From positions 7,069,501-7,133,500 of the forward strand of contig NZ_JACCFE010000002.1 of assembly GCF_014256275.1 (NCBI RefSeq): a stretch of 64,000 nucleotides of DNA, in the 5' to 3' direction. Shown here one piece after another: positions 47,094-56,158 of this stretch; positions within the stretch are counted from its first letter, which is position 1, and every line of letters begins with the position of its first letter. Made by a program: the position numbers and the translations under genes. The notes below the pieces were generated by a model. It saw only the letters and a program-made list of their open reading frames with translations. It was not told where the DNA came from and made no database searches. This DNA is from Rhodococcus sp. 4CII. Lineage in GTDB: Bacteria; Actinomycetota; Actinomycetes; Mycobacteriales; Mycobacteriaceae.

Positions 47094-47972
47094 ATGCCCA
47101 CTTTCAGCACCCCGGCGCCGATATCGGCCACGATCGAACTCGTGGTCGGTGACGCCCGGATCACCGCGAGCGACCGGGACGACACCGTCGTCGACGTGCG
47201 CCCCAGCGACGACTCTCGCGAACCGGACGTCCGGGCGGCCGAGCAGACCCGCATCGAATACGACGCCGGCAGATTACTGGTCAAGACGCCGAAGCAGCGG
47301 GGTCTCGGACTGTTCGGCAAGACCGGTTCGGTCGACGTGACCATCGCGCTGCCGACCGGCTCCCAGCTCGAGTGCGACGCGTCGGTCTCGACGCTCCGCG
47401 TCGTCGGCCGGGTCGGAGCCTGCCGTGTGAAGACGTCGGCAGGCGACATCCAGCTCGGCCAGACCGGTCCACTCGACGTGCACACGGGCGCCGGCGGCGT
47501 CGTGGTGGAACACGTCTCGGGGAACGCGGACGTGAGCACCGGGTCGGGGAAGATCCGCCTCGGCGGGATCGACGGCAGTGCGGTGGTCAAGAACTCGAAC
47601 GGCGACGACTGGATCGGCGCGGTGGCCGGCAGCCTTCGAGTGAAGACGGCGAACGGAGACATCTCCGTCGACGACGCCCGCGCCGACCTGGCCGCTGCGA
47701 CCGCGAACGGCGACATCCGGATCGGACAGGTGGTGCAGGGCGCCGCTTCGCTCGAGACCGCGTGCGGCCGAATCGAGATCGGCATCCGCCCCGGCACCGC
47801 CGCCCGGCTCGACGCACACACTTCCTTCGGGAAGGTTCACAACCGCATGAACTCCGTCGGCAGCCCCGAATCGACCGACGAAAGGGTCGACGTGCGGGCC
47901 CGTACCAGCTTCGGCGACATCGTGATTCACCGCGCCGACGTCCAGCAGTCGACCAGTCGAAAGGCAGAGTGA
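47094..47972 (+). CDS. DUF4097-family beta-helix protein
   Basis: A 292-aa protein from ATG 47094 (GGAGGTTCACC). It consists of short repeating beta-strand units (SAGDIQLGQTGPLDVHTGAG, TANGDISVDDARADLAAATA, NGDIRIGQV), typical of DUF4097 right-handed beta-helix-like proteins. No signal peptide or membrane helix, so it is probably cytoplasmic. The family often sits in operons with ABC exporters and small regulators, as here; function unknown. The last base of its stop overlaps the ABC ATPase start (TGATG). Confidence 0.85.
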   Translation: MPTFSTPAPISATIELVVGDARITASDRDDTVVDVRPSDDSREPDVRAAEQTRIEYDAGRLLVKTPKQRGLGLFGKTGSVDVTIALPTGSQLECDASVSTLRVVGRVGACRVKTSAGDIQLGQTGPLDVHTGAGGVVVEHVSGNADVSTGSGKIRLGGIDGSAVVKNSNGDDWIGAVAGSLRVKTANGDISVDDARADLAAATANGDIRIGQVVQGAASLETACGRIEIGIRPGTAARLDAHTSFGKVHNRMNSVGSPESTDERVDVRARTSFGDIVIHRADVQQSTSRKAE

Positions 47973-48934
47973 TGACAGCATCGATCACCACCCGATCAGC
48001 GATTACGGCCACGGGGTTGCGAAAGTCCTACGGCGACAGGCTCGTGCTCGACGGTGTCGACCTCGACATCGCCGAGGGAACGATCTTCTCCCTCCTCGGA
48101 CCCAATGGCGCAGGCAAGACCACCACCGTCCAGATTCTGTCCACCCTCATCGAGCCCGACGGCGGTGACGTGCGAATCGGCGGGCACGACCTCATCCGCG
48201 AGTCCGATGCGGTGCGTGCCACGATCGGTGTCACCGGCCAGTTCTCCGCGGTGGACAGCCTCCTCACAGGCCGCGAGAACCTGATCCTGATGGCGGATCT
48301 GCACCATCTGGGACGCAGTGCCGGTCGCAAGCGGGCCACAGAGCTGCTCGCGCAGTTCGATCTCGTCGAGGCGGCCGCGAAGCCTGCCGGAAGCTACTCC
48401 GGCGGCATGCGCCGACGGCTCGACCTCGCGATGACGCTCGTCGGTGAGCCACGGATCATCTTCCTCGACGAGCCGACGACGGGTCTCGATCCGCGAAGCC
48501 GGCGCACCATGTGGCAGATCATCCGGAAACTCGTCGCCGACGGCGTCACGATCTTCCTCACCACGCAGTATCTGGAAGAAGCCGACCAGCTCGCCGACCG
48601 CATCGCGGTGCTCGACGGCGGCAAGCTGGTCGCGGAGGGCACTCCCGAACAACTCAAGCGACTCGTTCCGGGTGGTCACATCTCACTGCAACTGGCCGGG
48701 ACGGAGGAACTCGCCGCCGCATCCCGAGTTCTCGGCGACGTGACCCGGAACGACGAATCGCTCACTCTCCAGGTCCCCAGCGACGGCAGCGTGCAGTCGT
48801 TGCGATCGGTCCTCGATCGGCTCGACTACGCCGCGATCCAGGTCGAGAACCTCTCCGTCCACACGCCAGATCTCGACGACGTCTTCCTCGCGCTCACCGA
48901 GCGCACCGAACCCCGGAAAGAGAGCCTGCGATGA
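47972..48934 (+). CDS. ABC exporter ATPase (DrrA type)
   Basis: A 320-aa ATPase: Walker A GPNGAGKTTT, signature YSGGMRRRLDLAM, Walker B IIFLDEPTTGLD, H-loop replaced in the usual DrrA way (FLTTQYLEEADQLADR), and the DrrA-type C-terminal region with LSVHTPDLDDVFLALT. Together with the next gene it should form a daunorubicin-type drug or lipid exporter at the membrane. Coupled by overlap to DUF4097 upstream and permease downstream. Confidence 0.93.
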   Translation: MTASITTRSAITATGLRKSYGDRLVLDGVDLDIAEGTIFSLLGPNGAGKTTTVQILSTLIEPDGGDVRIGGHDLIRESDAVRATIGVTGQFSAVDSLLTGRENLILMADLHHLGRSAGRKRATELLAQFDLVEAAAKPAGSYSGGMRRRLDLAMTLVGEPRIIFLDEPTTGLDPRSRRTMWQIIRKLVADGVTIFLTTQYLEEADQLADRIAVLDGGKLVAEGTPEQLKRLVPGGHISLQLAGTEELAAASRVLGDVTRNDESLTLQVPSDGSVQSLRSVLDRLDYAAIQVENLSVHTPDLDDVFLALTERTEPRKESLR

Positions 48935-49719
48935 CGACCATGGGTTATGCGCTGAGCGATTCGGCGACCATGCTGCGACGCAACGTCCGGCACATGATCC
49001 GATATCCGTCCATGACAGTGCTGCTCGTCGGGATGCCTATCGTCCTCCTGCTACTGTTCGTCTACGTCTTCGGCGGCACGCTGGGCGCAGGACTCGGCGA
49101 CCCCGCCGGGGGGCGCGGCGCATACATCGACTACGTCGCACCCGGAATCATCCTGATGACCATCGCGAGCGCCGCGCAGGGAACCGCGATCTCCGTTGCC
49201 ACGGACATGACGGAGGGCATCATCGCCCGGTTCCGCACCATGGCCATCGCCCGTGTGTCGGTCCTGACCGGGCACGTCGTCGGCAGCATGATCCAGACAT
49301 TGATCAGCCTCGTCGTGGTCGTCGGTGTCGCCGTCCTCATCGGATTCCGCCCCACCGCCGACGTCGGAGAGTGGCTCGCCGCCTTCGCGGTGCTCGCACT
49401 GTTCACCTTCGCGCTCACGTGGCTGTCGGTCGCGTTCGGATTGGTGTCGAAGAGCGTCGAAACGGCGAGCAACCTTCCGATGGTGCTCATACTGCTTCCA
49501 TTCCTCGGCAGCGGGTTCGTCCCGACCGATTCGATGCCGGCCGGACTGCGCTGGTTCGCCGAGTACCAGCCGTTCAGCCCCGTCATCGAGACGATCCGCG
49601 GACTGCTGCTCGGAACGCCCATCGGCAACAGCGCCGCGCTTGCCGTCGGCTGGAGCGCCGGGATCGCGGTGGTCGGCTACCTCTGGGCGAAGCGGCTTTT
49701 CATTCGCCGGGTGACGTGA
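48931..49719 (+). CDS. ABC-2 type exporter permease (DrrB type)
   Basis: A 262-aa protein with six hydrophobic segments of the ABC-2 family (MTVLLVGMPIVLLLLFVYVF; DYVAPGIILMTIASAAQGTA; WFAEYQPFSPVIETIRGLLL). It overlaps the ATPase gene by 4 bp (ATGA). The pair probably exports a hydrophobic compound; the substrate is not readable. The operon ends here, with no strong terminator. Confidence 0.92.
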   Translation: MTTMGYALSDSATMLRRNVRHMIRYPSMTVLLVGMPIVLLLLFVYVFGGTLGAGLGDPAGGRGAYIDYVAPGIILMTIASAAQGTAISVATDMTEGIIARFRTMAIARVSVLTGHVVGSMIQTLISLVVVVGVAVLIGFRPTADVGEWLAAFAVLALFTFALTWLSVAFGLVSKSVETASNLPMVLILLPFLGSGFVPTDSMPAGLRWFAEYQPFSPVIETIRGLLLGTPIGNSAALAVGWSAGIAVVGYLWAKRLFIRRVT

Positions 49720-49844
49720 CAGTTTCCCCGTGCTGGTGAGCGCTTGCCGCGGTAGTCTTCCGATGCCGCGGTTTCGCCACCGGTGATGCAGCCGCGCGTT
49801 ACAGTCGGAACCGGTTTTTCCTTCGTCAGCAGGGTGGGATCGCG

Positions 49845-50231
49845 ATGAACTTGATCAAGAAATCGGCTATGTCGGCGGTCGTCGCCGCGGCGGTGACACT
49901 CGGCGCGGGCACTGCCCACGCCGATCCTGTACTTCCGGCCCCGGGAACGCCGGCCTTCGAGATCCCCGGAAGACACGACGTCGACAAGCAGCAGGCCCTC
50001 GAGAACATGCTCAACGAACTCGGTGTCGGCTGGGCCAACGGGGGAGCGGCCGGGACTGCGATCGGAGCGCTCATAGGCCTGGGTGTCGGGTGTGTCTCGA
50101 TGTTCCCCGGCAGCCTCGCGGGCTGCATCATCGGCACGCCGATCGGCGCGATCACCGGCGCGATCGTCGGAATCGGTCAGGGAAATCCCAAGGCGCAGCA
50201 GGCTATCCAGGAGTACATCAACACGCCGTGA
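49845..50231 (+). CDS. secreted glycine-zipper hypothetical protein
   Basis: A 128-aa protein from ATG 49845 (AGGGTGGGATCGCG upstream). It has a Sec signal peptide (SAVVAAAVTLGAGTAHA, cleavage before DPVLP), then a short polar segment and a hydrophobic Gly-rich stretch (GGAAGTAIGALIGLGVGC, IGTPIGAITGAIVGIGQG) that could insert into a membrane. Similar small proteins are frequent in Rhodococcus and Nocardia; no function is known. Confidence 0.75.
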   Translation: MNLIKKSAMSAVVAAAVTLGAGTAHADPVLPAPGTPAFEIPGRHDVDKQQALENMLNELGVGWANGGAAGTAIGALIGLGVGCVSMFPGSLAGCIIGTPIGAITGAIVGIGQGNPKAQQAIQEYINTP

Positions 50232-50876
50232 GTGGGGGGTCGGGCGTCTCCGCTAGCGGTCGGCGTCGGCACGGACCTTCCGCAGGAGCCACTTCAGCGC
50301 CCGGGCCTCCCTCCATCCGAACGACGTGCGGTCGGTAGCGCGGCGGTGCCCCGTGCCGAAGACGTGCCCAGGAATGACGAGCCGGTGCCTCACCGAGTTC
50401 AGCGTGGCGGCAGGCAACGATGCGCGGATCGCGGACGTCCCGAGTGCAACGTCAGGACCGCGGACGTCAGTCCGTCCACTCCGTCGAACACCGGGCTGGG
50501 ATCGCGCCACCCTCGCCCGGCCGGCGTCTGCAGCAGCCGGCGGCGCACTGCTGGTTCGACGTCGTAATCGAGGGCGACGATCGGAGTGATCCGATCGTGA
50601 TCGTTTGGGTGATAGATGGCGTCGACGTCGACGTTGGTATCCCACAGAAAAAGTCCAACCGGAAGGTTTCTTTGGTTTGCCGGGGGCGATCGGCGCCGAG
50701 CGATGTGCGCCCGCATCTCGGATGAGTAAAGGGCATGTTCCGAGCACGCGGATCGGAGTTAAATGGAGTAACGCGGTTTTGTAGTGGATTTCGACAACGA
50801 GGGAGCCCAGCTCAAGGTCCGCCGCCCCCCGCCCCGGTCCAACCCGTACGGGGGGCATAGCGTTTCGGGGTGCGCG
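50232..50876. other. 645-bp region without a confident gene
   Basis: Leftward, a frame ending at 50253 has a coding-like C-terminus (TSFGWREARALKWLLRKVRA), and another frame at 50700-50550 has GLFLWDTNVDVDAIY; these may be relics of one gene. GC content dips near 50620-50790. A GTG at 50784 is in frame with the next gene but gives an unlikely N-terminus. Confidence 0.3.
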
Positions 50877-52112
50877 ATGATCGAAGCAGTGACCGGGCTC
50901 CTCTCGAGGCGAATCGAGCCCGCTGACGGCCGATCCGATCCGCCCGCCGCACAACACGATGACGCAGGTGGTGGTGGAGTCTCGCTCCGGAGATTGCTTG
51001 CGGTGGCGAGGTTGACACCGGCGCAAACCGTCCTGCTCGTCGCGGATGTGCTCGATCAGATCGCACGCGGTCACGGCCGCTACCCGGTCCGTCTCCGAGA
51101 CGACGACGTGAGGGTGTCCGATACCGGATACCTCACGATCGAGTGCACCGGCCCGGTGGCGTCGCGGGACCCCATGAACGAGGCGGTGACACGTCTCCTG
51201 CGCGACATCGCAGCGAACTGCCGGGGTTCGGCGCTCGCCGATCGACTGGACGAATCGATCTCGGATTCAACGGATCTCGATGGTCTCGTGCATGCGGTGG
51301 GCGGGGCGATCGCGCCACAGGTCGATGCCGGCGAGGAGCGCAGAAGACGGCATCAACTCGCCGATCTCGTCGCCGCGACGACGGGACGACCGCGACCGGA
51401 CGGTCAGGCGGCGGCGGAGCCACCGGCGGTCCCGTCCCCGCCGCCGCCCGTGATAACCGGAACGACACTCGCGCCGCACGGCTGGTTCCCACCGGTGCGG
51501 AACCCGTGGCATCGCCGAAGCCGACGGCCGTCGCGACGCAACGGCGTGCTGGGGCTGATCGCGTTCCTGGTTCTCATCGGGACTCTGTTGCTGGCCCCGC
51601 GGTTGTGGTCCGAACTGCGCCGGGGCTGGGACGCCGTCCTCGATCCGGTGAATTCGTCGGAGCAGAACCAGATTCGCCCGGTATCGCCCCCACCGGAACC
51701 GGCGGATGCCCCGGTGGAGCCTGCCCCGGGGAGCGGCGTGCCGGTGCCCAGACCCGTCGACGTCGCAGCCCCCAGCAGCGCCGGGCCGATCACTCTGGTC
51801 ACCGCGACCCTTGCCTCCGGCCAGTGCGTGTCCGGACAGGCGTGCGACGTCCGTGTCGACGTGCACCTCGATCCCGCGGCCACCGTCGGCACGGTGACGT
51901 GGCGGTTGAACATCTACGACCGATGCTCCGGCGAGGTGCGCACGAGCGACGAAGTGTCGTTGCCCGTTTCGTCCGGCGAGCAACAGGTGTACGGAATCGT
52001 CCGGACGGATCTGCCCCCCGGTGCCGCGCACGCCGTCGCGGCGATCACCAGCGCCCCGGCAACGGCCGCGTCCGAGCCCCTGCTGATTCCCGCCGAGAAC
52101 GCACACTGTTAG
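50877..52112 (+). CDS. membrane protein with degenerate kinase-like N-terminus
   Basis: A 411-aa protein from ATG 50877. The N-terminal part (TPAQTVLLVADVLDQIARGH, VRLRDDDVRVSDTGYLTIEC) resembles the C-lobe of a Ser/Thr kinase with catalytic residues gone; this is a weak inference. A basic patch and one membrane helix (GVLGLIAFLVLIGTLLLAP, about 225-245) follow, then a Pro-rich linker and an exterior beta domain with four Cys. Its stop is 15 bp before the SEDS-PBP fusion, so the two should be cotranscribed, and it is likely a regulator or scaffold for it. Confidence 0.65.
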   Translation: MIEAVTGLLSRRIEPADGRSDPPAAQHDDAGGGGVSLRRLLAVARLTPAQTVLLVADVLDQIARGHGRYPVRLRDDDVRVSDTGYLTIECTGPVASRDPMNEAVTRLLRDIAANCRGSALADRLDESISDSTDLDGLVHAVGGAIAPQVDAGEERRRRHQLADLVAATTGRPRPDGQAAAEPPAVPSPPPPVITGTTLAPHGWFPPVRNPWHRRSRRPSRRNGVLGLIAFLVLIGTLLLAPRLWSELRRGWDAVLDPVNSSEQNQIRPVSPPPEPADAPVEPAPGSGVPVPRPVDVAAPSSAGPITLVTATLASGQCVSGQACDVRVDVHLDPAATVGTVTWRLNIYDRCSGEVRTSDEVSLPVSSGEQQVYGIVRTDLPPGAAHAVAAITSAPATAASEPLLIPAENAHC

Positions 52113-52127
52113 GCGCCGGGGGGAGGG

Positions 52128-54959
52128 ATGCACGACGGCAAGCGCCAATCGGACCCGTGGATCGTCGGGGCAGCGATCGTCCTCGTACTGCTCGGCCTCC
52201 TGAATCTCACTTCGACGGGGATGATGGGTCATGCTGTCCGGCACGCGCTTTTCGCCGCGGTCGGTCTCGGCATCATGTTCCTGGTGTCCCGCCTCCGGAT
52301 GGGTGATCTCCGCGCCTTCGGCTGGGCGGTGTTCGCGGCGGCAACCGTGTTGCTGGCGGTCGTGCCCCTCGCGGGAGTCGCGACCAAGGGCGCCCAACGC
52401 TGGCTGGACTTCGGTGCGTTCACCGTCCAGCCGTCCGAACTGGCCAAGCTCGCTCTGGTTCTCGTGCCCGCAAGCATGCTCGCGGGTGGGTTCACCCTGG
52501 CCCGATTCCTCGCGACCTTGGCGATCGCGGCCCTGCCGATCGCACTCGTCGCACTCCAACCCGACCTCTCGACCGCGGTCGTGCTCGTGGCAACGGTGGG
52601 GTTCATGCTCATCCTTGCCCGGGTTCCGCTGCTGCCTCTGGTTCCGCTGTTCGTGCTGGGCATCGCGTCGCTTCCGCTGGCAGTGCTCTTTCTCCGCCCC
52701 TACCAACTCGAACGGGTGCACGTGTTCCTGTCGAGCACCGCCGACCCCGCAGGGGCGGGATGGGCCGCGCTGCAAGCGAACATCGCGATCGGCAGCGGCG
52801 GCCTGTGGGGACTGGCGCGTGATCCGCTGTACGACGTGCGGGCGGAATTTCTTCCCGAATCCGAGCACGATCTCGCGTTCGCCAGTCTCGTGTACGGGTG
52901 GGGTCTGATCGCGGGCCTCGCCGTCGTAGTGGCGACCTCGGTCATCGTGTGGCGGGCTGCACTCGCCGCGCGAACGGCGCGGACCCGGGAGGCCGCACTC
53001 GTCGCGGCCGGAATCGGCGGGCTGTTCGGGATCCACGCGTTGGTGTCTATCGGTCAGAGTCTGTCGCTGCTACCTCACACGGGGATGCCGATTCCCCTCT
53101 TCAGCTACGGAGGTACGGCCGCGATCGTGGGATTCGCCGCCATCGGACTGGTGCTCGCGGTGCGCCGGGACGGTGTCGCGCGGCCGCTGTGGGCGCCGGA
53201 TCCCCGACGACGCCGGCGCCCGCGCGGTATATCGGCGGGCACGATGACGATGACCGCGGCGCTGGTTGCGATGTCGATGTTCGCCTGGCAGTTGCAACAC
53301 GACCGAGGCGCCGAATTCCGGGCGATGAGCGACCAGCAGATGATGCGGTGCATCCGCCTGCCTGCCGAGCGTGGACTGATCCTCGACCGCAACGGTGTTC
53401 CCCTCGCGGTGAATGTCGACGAGTACGCCGTGGCGGTGGTCGCGCGGATGTTCGACGAGAACGACGACGACACCCGCAATCGGCTCGCCGCGCTGCTTCC
53501 CACGACTCCGGAGGAGTTGGCGGACCTGATCGCCGCCGGTGGCGACGGGGAAACGCAGGTGGTGGTGGGCAGGGTCGCGCCCGACCAGGCCCGGCGCATC
53601 GTGGACGCGCGACTTCCCGGCGTCCTGGTCGTTCCCTCCGGCCGCCGACAGTATCCGTATGGTGCGGTGCTCGCCTCCGTCCTCGGACACGTCGGGGTCG
53701 CCGACGCCGACGACATGCAACTCTGGCCGCATCTCGCGCTCGGATCACGGGTCGGCAAGGCGGGACTCGAGAAACAGTACGACGCCCTGCTCCGCGGCAC
53801 CGACGGCAAACAATGCATCTACGTCGATCCGTCCGGAAATCCGGTGGCGACGGGTGAACGGGTGGATCCGGTACGGGGCCACGATCTGCGCCTGCACCTC
53901 GACATCGGGGTGCAGAACCTGGCCACCGACGCGCTCGTCGAGGCGATGCGCACCAGCAAGGGGGACCTCGGTGCCGCCGTCGTGATGGACGCCCGGACCG
54001 GGGCCGTGCTGGCCCTCGCCAGTGTCCCGGGAGCCGACAACAACGTGTACGGTCCTCCGGCCGACGTCGTCGCGCTCGCCGCGCAGAGCCAGACTCCGGG
54101 GCCGAGCCCGTTGGTGAACAATGCCATCCAGACCGCGGTCCCGCCCGGCTCGACCTTCAAGATCGTCGTCGCGGCGGCGAATACTCAGTATCCGGTGCTG
54201 TCGCCGGACGCGGTGATCGAGACCGGCGCCTCCTACACCTACGGTGGCCACACCTTCCGGAACTGGCAACCGATGGGTCCGCACAATCTGCTCCAGGCGA
54301 TCCAGTGGTCCGACAATGTCTACTTCTACAAGCTCGGTGAACTCCTGGGGCCGGAGAAGATGGCGGACGTCGCGGGGCAACTCGGCGCAGGCCGGCGTTC
54401 CGGGATCGACCTCCCCGGCGAGGCCGAAGGATTCATCGGTACCCCCGAGAACGTCGGGAGCATCGGGGCCACCTGGTATCCCGGATCGACGCTGCTGATG
54501 GGTATCGGGCAGGGCACCGTGAGCGCCACGCCGATACAGGTCGCGCGCTGGACGACCGGCGTCGCCACGGGTGCCATGGTGACGCCCCAGCTCGCCGCCG
54601 CATACGGGTCGGCGCAGATTCCCATCCCGACAGCGGCACCGGAGCGGCTACCGTTCGCAGACCAGCTCGGCCCCGTGCGGGCGGGGATGCGGGCATCCGC
54701 TGCGGCCGGTACCGCCGGACAACTCGCGGATCTCCCGGTGCCTGCCGGCGCGAAGACCGGCACGGCGGAGGATCCGTCGGCGCCGGGGGAGGGACTCAAC
54801 GCCTGGTTCTCCGCCGTGGCGCCGTTCGACGCACCCGAAATCGTGGTGTCGGTGCTGGTTCGCGGCGGCGGGTCCGGTTCCGCGACTGCCGGACCGGTGG
54901 TCAAGAAGATTCTCGAACACTACTACCCGCGGCCACCCGCCCCGCCGCCGAATCCGTGA
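52128..54959 (+). CDS. SEDS glycosyltransferase-class B PBP fusion
   Basis: A 943-aa protein that joins two cell-wall enzymes. Residues about 10-345 are a RodA/FtsW SEDS polymerase (PSELAKLALVLVP, ESEHDLAFASLVYGW, PLFSYGGTAAIVG). After a basic linker and an extra membrane helix (about 371-390) comes a class B penicillin-binding protein: pedestal start RGLILDRNGVPLAVN and a transpeptidase with Ser675-Thr-Phe-Lys678, Ser728-Asp-Asn and Lys876-Thr-Gly. All catalytic motifs are intact. Normally RodA and PBP2/PbpA are separate, interacting proteins; here glycan polymerisation and cross-linking are in one chain. Start ATG 52128 after GGGGGGAGGG. It is convergent with an mreB-like gene, with 0 bp between stops. 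Confidence 0.95.
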   Translation: MHDGKRQSDPWIVGAAIVLVLLGLLNLTSTGMMGHAVRHALFAAVGLGIMFLVSRLRMGDLRAFGWAVFAAATVLLAVVPLAGVATKGAQRWLDFGAFTVQPSELAKLALVLVPASMLAGGFTLARFLATLAIAALPIALVALQPDLSTAVVLVATVGFMLILARVPLLPLVPLFVLGIASLPLAVLFLRPYQLERVHVFLSSTADPAGAGWAALQANIAIGSGGLWGLARDPLYDVRAEFLPESEHDLAFASLVYGWGLIAGLAVVVATSVIVWRAALAARTARTREAALVAAGIGGLFGIHALVSIGQSLSLLPHTGMPIPLFSYGGTAAIVGFAAIGLVLAVRRDGVARPLWAPDPRRRRRPRGISAGTMTMTAALVAMSMFAWQLQHDRGAEFRAMSDQQMMRCIRLPAERGLILDRNGVPLAVNVDEYAVAVVARMFDENDDDTRNRLAALLPTTPEELADLIAAGGDGETQVVVGRVAPDQARRIVDARLPGVLVVPSGRRQYPYGAVLASVLGHVGVADADDMQLWPHLALGSRVGKAGLEKQYDALLRGTDGKQCIYVDPSGNPVATGERVDPVRGHDLRLHLDIGVQNLATDALVEAMRTSKGDLGAAVVMDARTGAVLALASVPGADNNVYGPPADVVALAAQSQTPGPSPLVNNAIQTAVPPGSTFKIVVAAANTQYPVLSPDAVIETGASYTYGGHTFRNWQPMGPHNLLQAIQWSDNVYFYKLGELLGPEKMADVAGQLGAGRRSGIDLPGEAEGFIGTPENVGSIGATWYPGSTLLMGIGQGTVSATPIQVARWTTGVATGAMVTPQLAAAYGSAQIPIPTAAPERLPFADQLGPVRAGMRASAAAGTAGQLADLPVPAGAKTGTAEDPSAPGEGLNAWFSAVAPFDAPEIVVSVLVRGGGSGSATAGPVVKKILEHYYPRPPAPPPNP

Positions 54960-55961
54960 TCAGCTGCTGTACGCGGCAACGACCTCAGGGTGCGTGAGAC
55001 ATGCCGTCGCGCCCTCGGCGACGCACGTGAGCGGGCGCTCCGCCGTCTTGACCGGAAACCCGAAAGACTCTTCGAGCAGCTGCGACAGACCGCGCAGCAA
55101 CGCACCACCACCGATGACGAGCAGCCCTTCCGACATCACGTCGCCGATCGCCTGGGGCGGGAGGTCCTCGAGGACCTCGATCAGTGTGTGCACGATCCCA
55201 GTTGTCGTCGGCCGCAACGCCTCGACGATCTCCTCTGTTTCGAGCGTGACCAGTCGGGCCCGGCCGGTGACCGCGTCGCGACCCTCCACGACGAGCGACT
55301 GCCCTTCAGCGGTGTCGGGTGCGCCCAGCTTGGCCCGCTCGGCGGTGAGTTCGCCGACGACGATCTTGTGCTCCGCCCGCAGATACTGGTACAGCGCGTT
55401 GGTCAGTTCATCCCCCGCGAGCCGGCAACTGCGGTGGGACAGAATGCCACCGAAGCAGATCGCCGTGATTTCGGAAGTGCCGCCGCCGATGTCGACGACG
55501 AGGTGGGCGCGCGGTTCGAGCGGATTGATCCCGCAGCCGAGAGCCCCCGCGACCGGTTCCGGCACCAATCCCACTTTCCGCAAACCGGCCTCGTGTCCGA
55601 CCTCGAGCAGTGCGCGACGTTCGAGTGGGGTGGCGCCCGCGGGAACGGAGATGACCCCCTTCGGCCGCAGACCGTATCGCCTCGACGGGGATACCCGTTT
55701 GATGACGGCGGTGACGAAGGCGCGCGCCGACTCGAGGTCCACGATGACCCCGTCACGCATCGGTCGTACCGGTGCGATTCCGATCGGAGTGCGGCCGACG
55801 AGACTTCGCGCTTCCGTGCCTATCGCGAGGGCGCGATGCGGATCTTTCGTTCGAACGAGCATGAAAGACGGCTCGTTCAAGACGATCCCGTCATCGGGGG
55901 TTCCGACGACAGTGTTGGCAGTGCCGAGATCGATACCAAGTCCACCCACGTCGGCCTCCAC
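54960..55961 (-). CDS. mreB: MreB/Mbl actin-like protein
   Basis: A 333-aa protein from GTG 55961 with the actin-fold ATPase motifs: phosphate-1 LGIDLGTANTVV, phosphate-2 VVDIGGGTSEITAI and adenosine LLVIGGGALLRGLSQLL, plus MreB-typical VPAGATPLERRALLE and GCGINPLEP. It lacks the length and peptide-binding domain of DnaK. MreB filaments guide lateral wall synthesis through RodA-PBP2 in rods. Corynebacteriales usually lack MreB and grow at the poles via Wag31, so this copy, adjacent to a SEDS-PBP fusion, is noteworthy. No mreC or mreD is nearby. The gene is complete. Confidence 0.9.
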   Translation of the reverse strand: MEADVGGLGIDLGTANTVVGTPDDGIVLNEPSFMLVRTKDPHRALAIGTEARSLVGRTPIGIAPVRPMRDGVIVDLESARAFVTAVIKRVSPSRRYGLRPKGVISVPAGATPLERRALLEVGHEAGLRKVGLVPEPVAGALGCGINPLEPRAHLVVDIGGGTSEITAICFGGILSHRSCRLAGDELTNALYQYLRAEHKIVVGELTAERAKLGAPDTAEGQSLVVEGRDAVTGRARLVTLETEEIVEALRPTTTGIVHTLIEVLEDLPPQAIGDVMSEGLLVIGGGALLRGLSQLLEESFGFPVKTAERPLTCVAEGATACLTHPEVVAAYSS

Positions 55962-56158
55962 AGGGATTCCACCGAGATGATGTAGATGTTACGCACGCGC
56001 AGCGGTGTTCGGAAGATGGCGCCTGCCGCCCGAGACCACTACACTGTGCCCCGCCGGTCCCGCCCTCCTTCCGCTCCCCGGATCGGAGTTCTACTGCGCG
56101 ACGGACAGTTCGAACCGCGCCGCTCGAGCTCGAGCATCCTCCCCGGTCGATCCGCCGA

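Noticed and set aside
51267..53036. 589-codon minus-strand frame opposite the SEDS-PBP gene
   Set aside because: Arg/Gly/His-rich antisense shadow without motif.
54990..55985. Two long plus-strand frames opposite mreB
   Set aside because: They mirror the MreB coding sequence; no independent protein motif.
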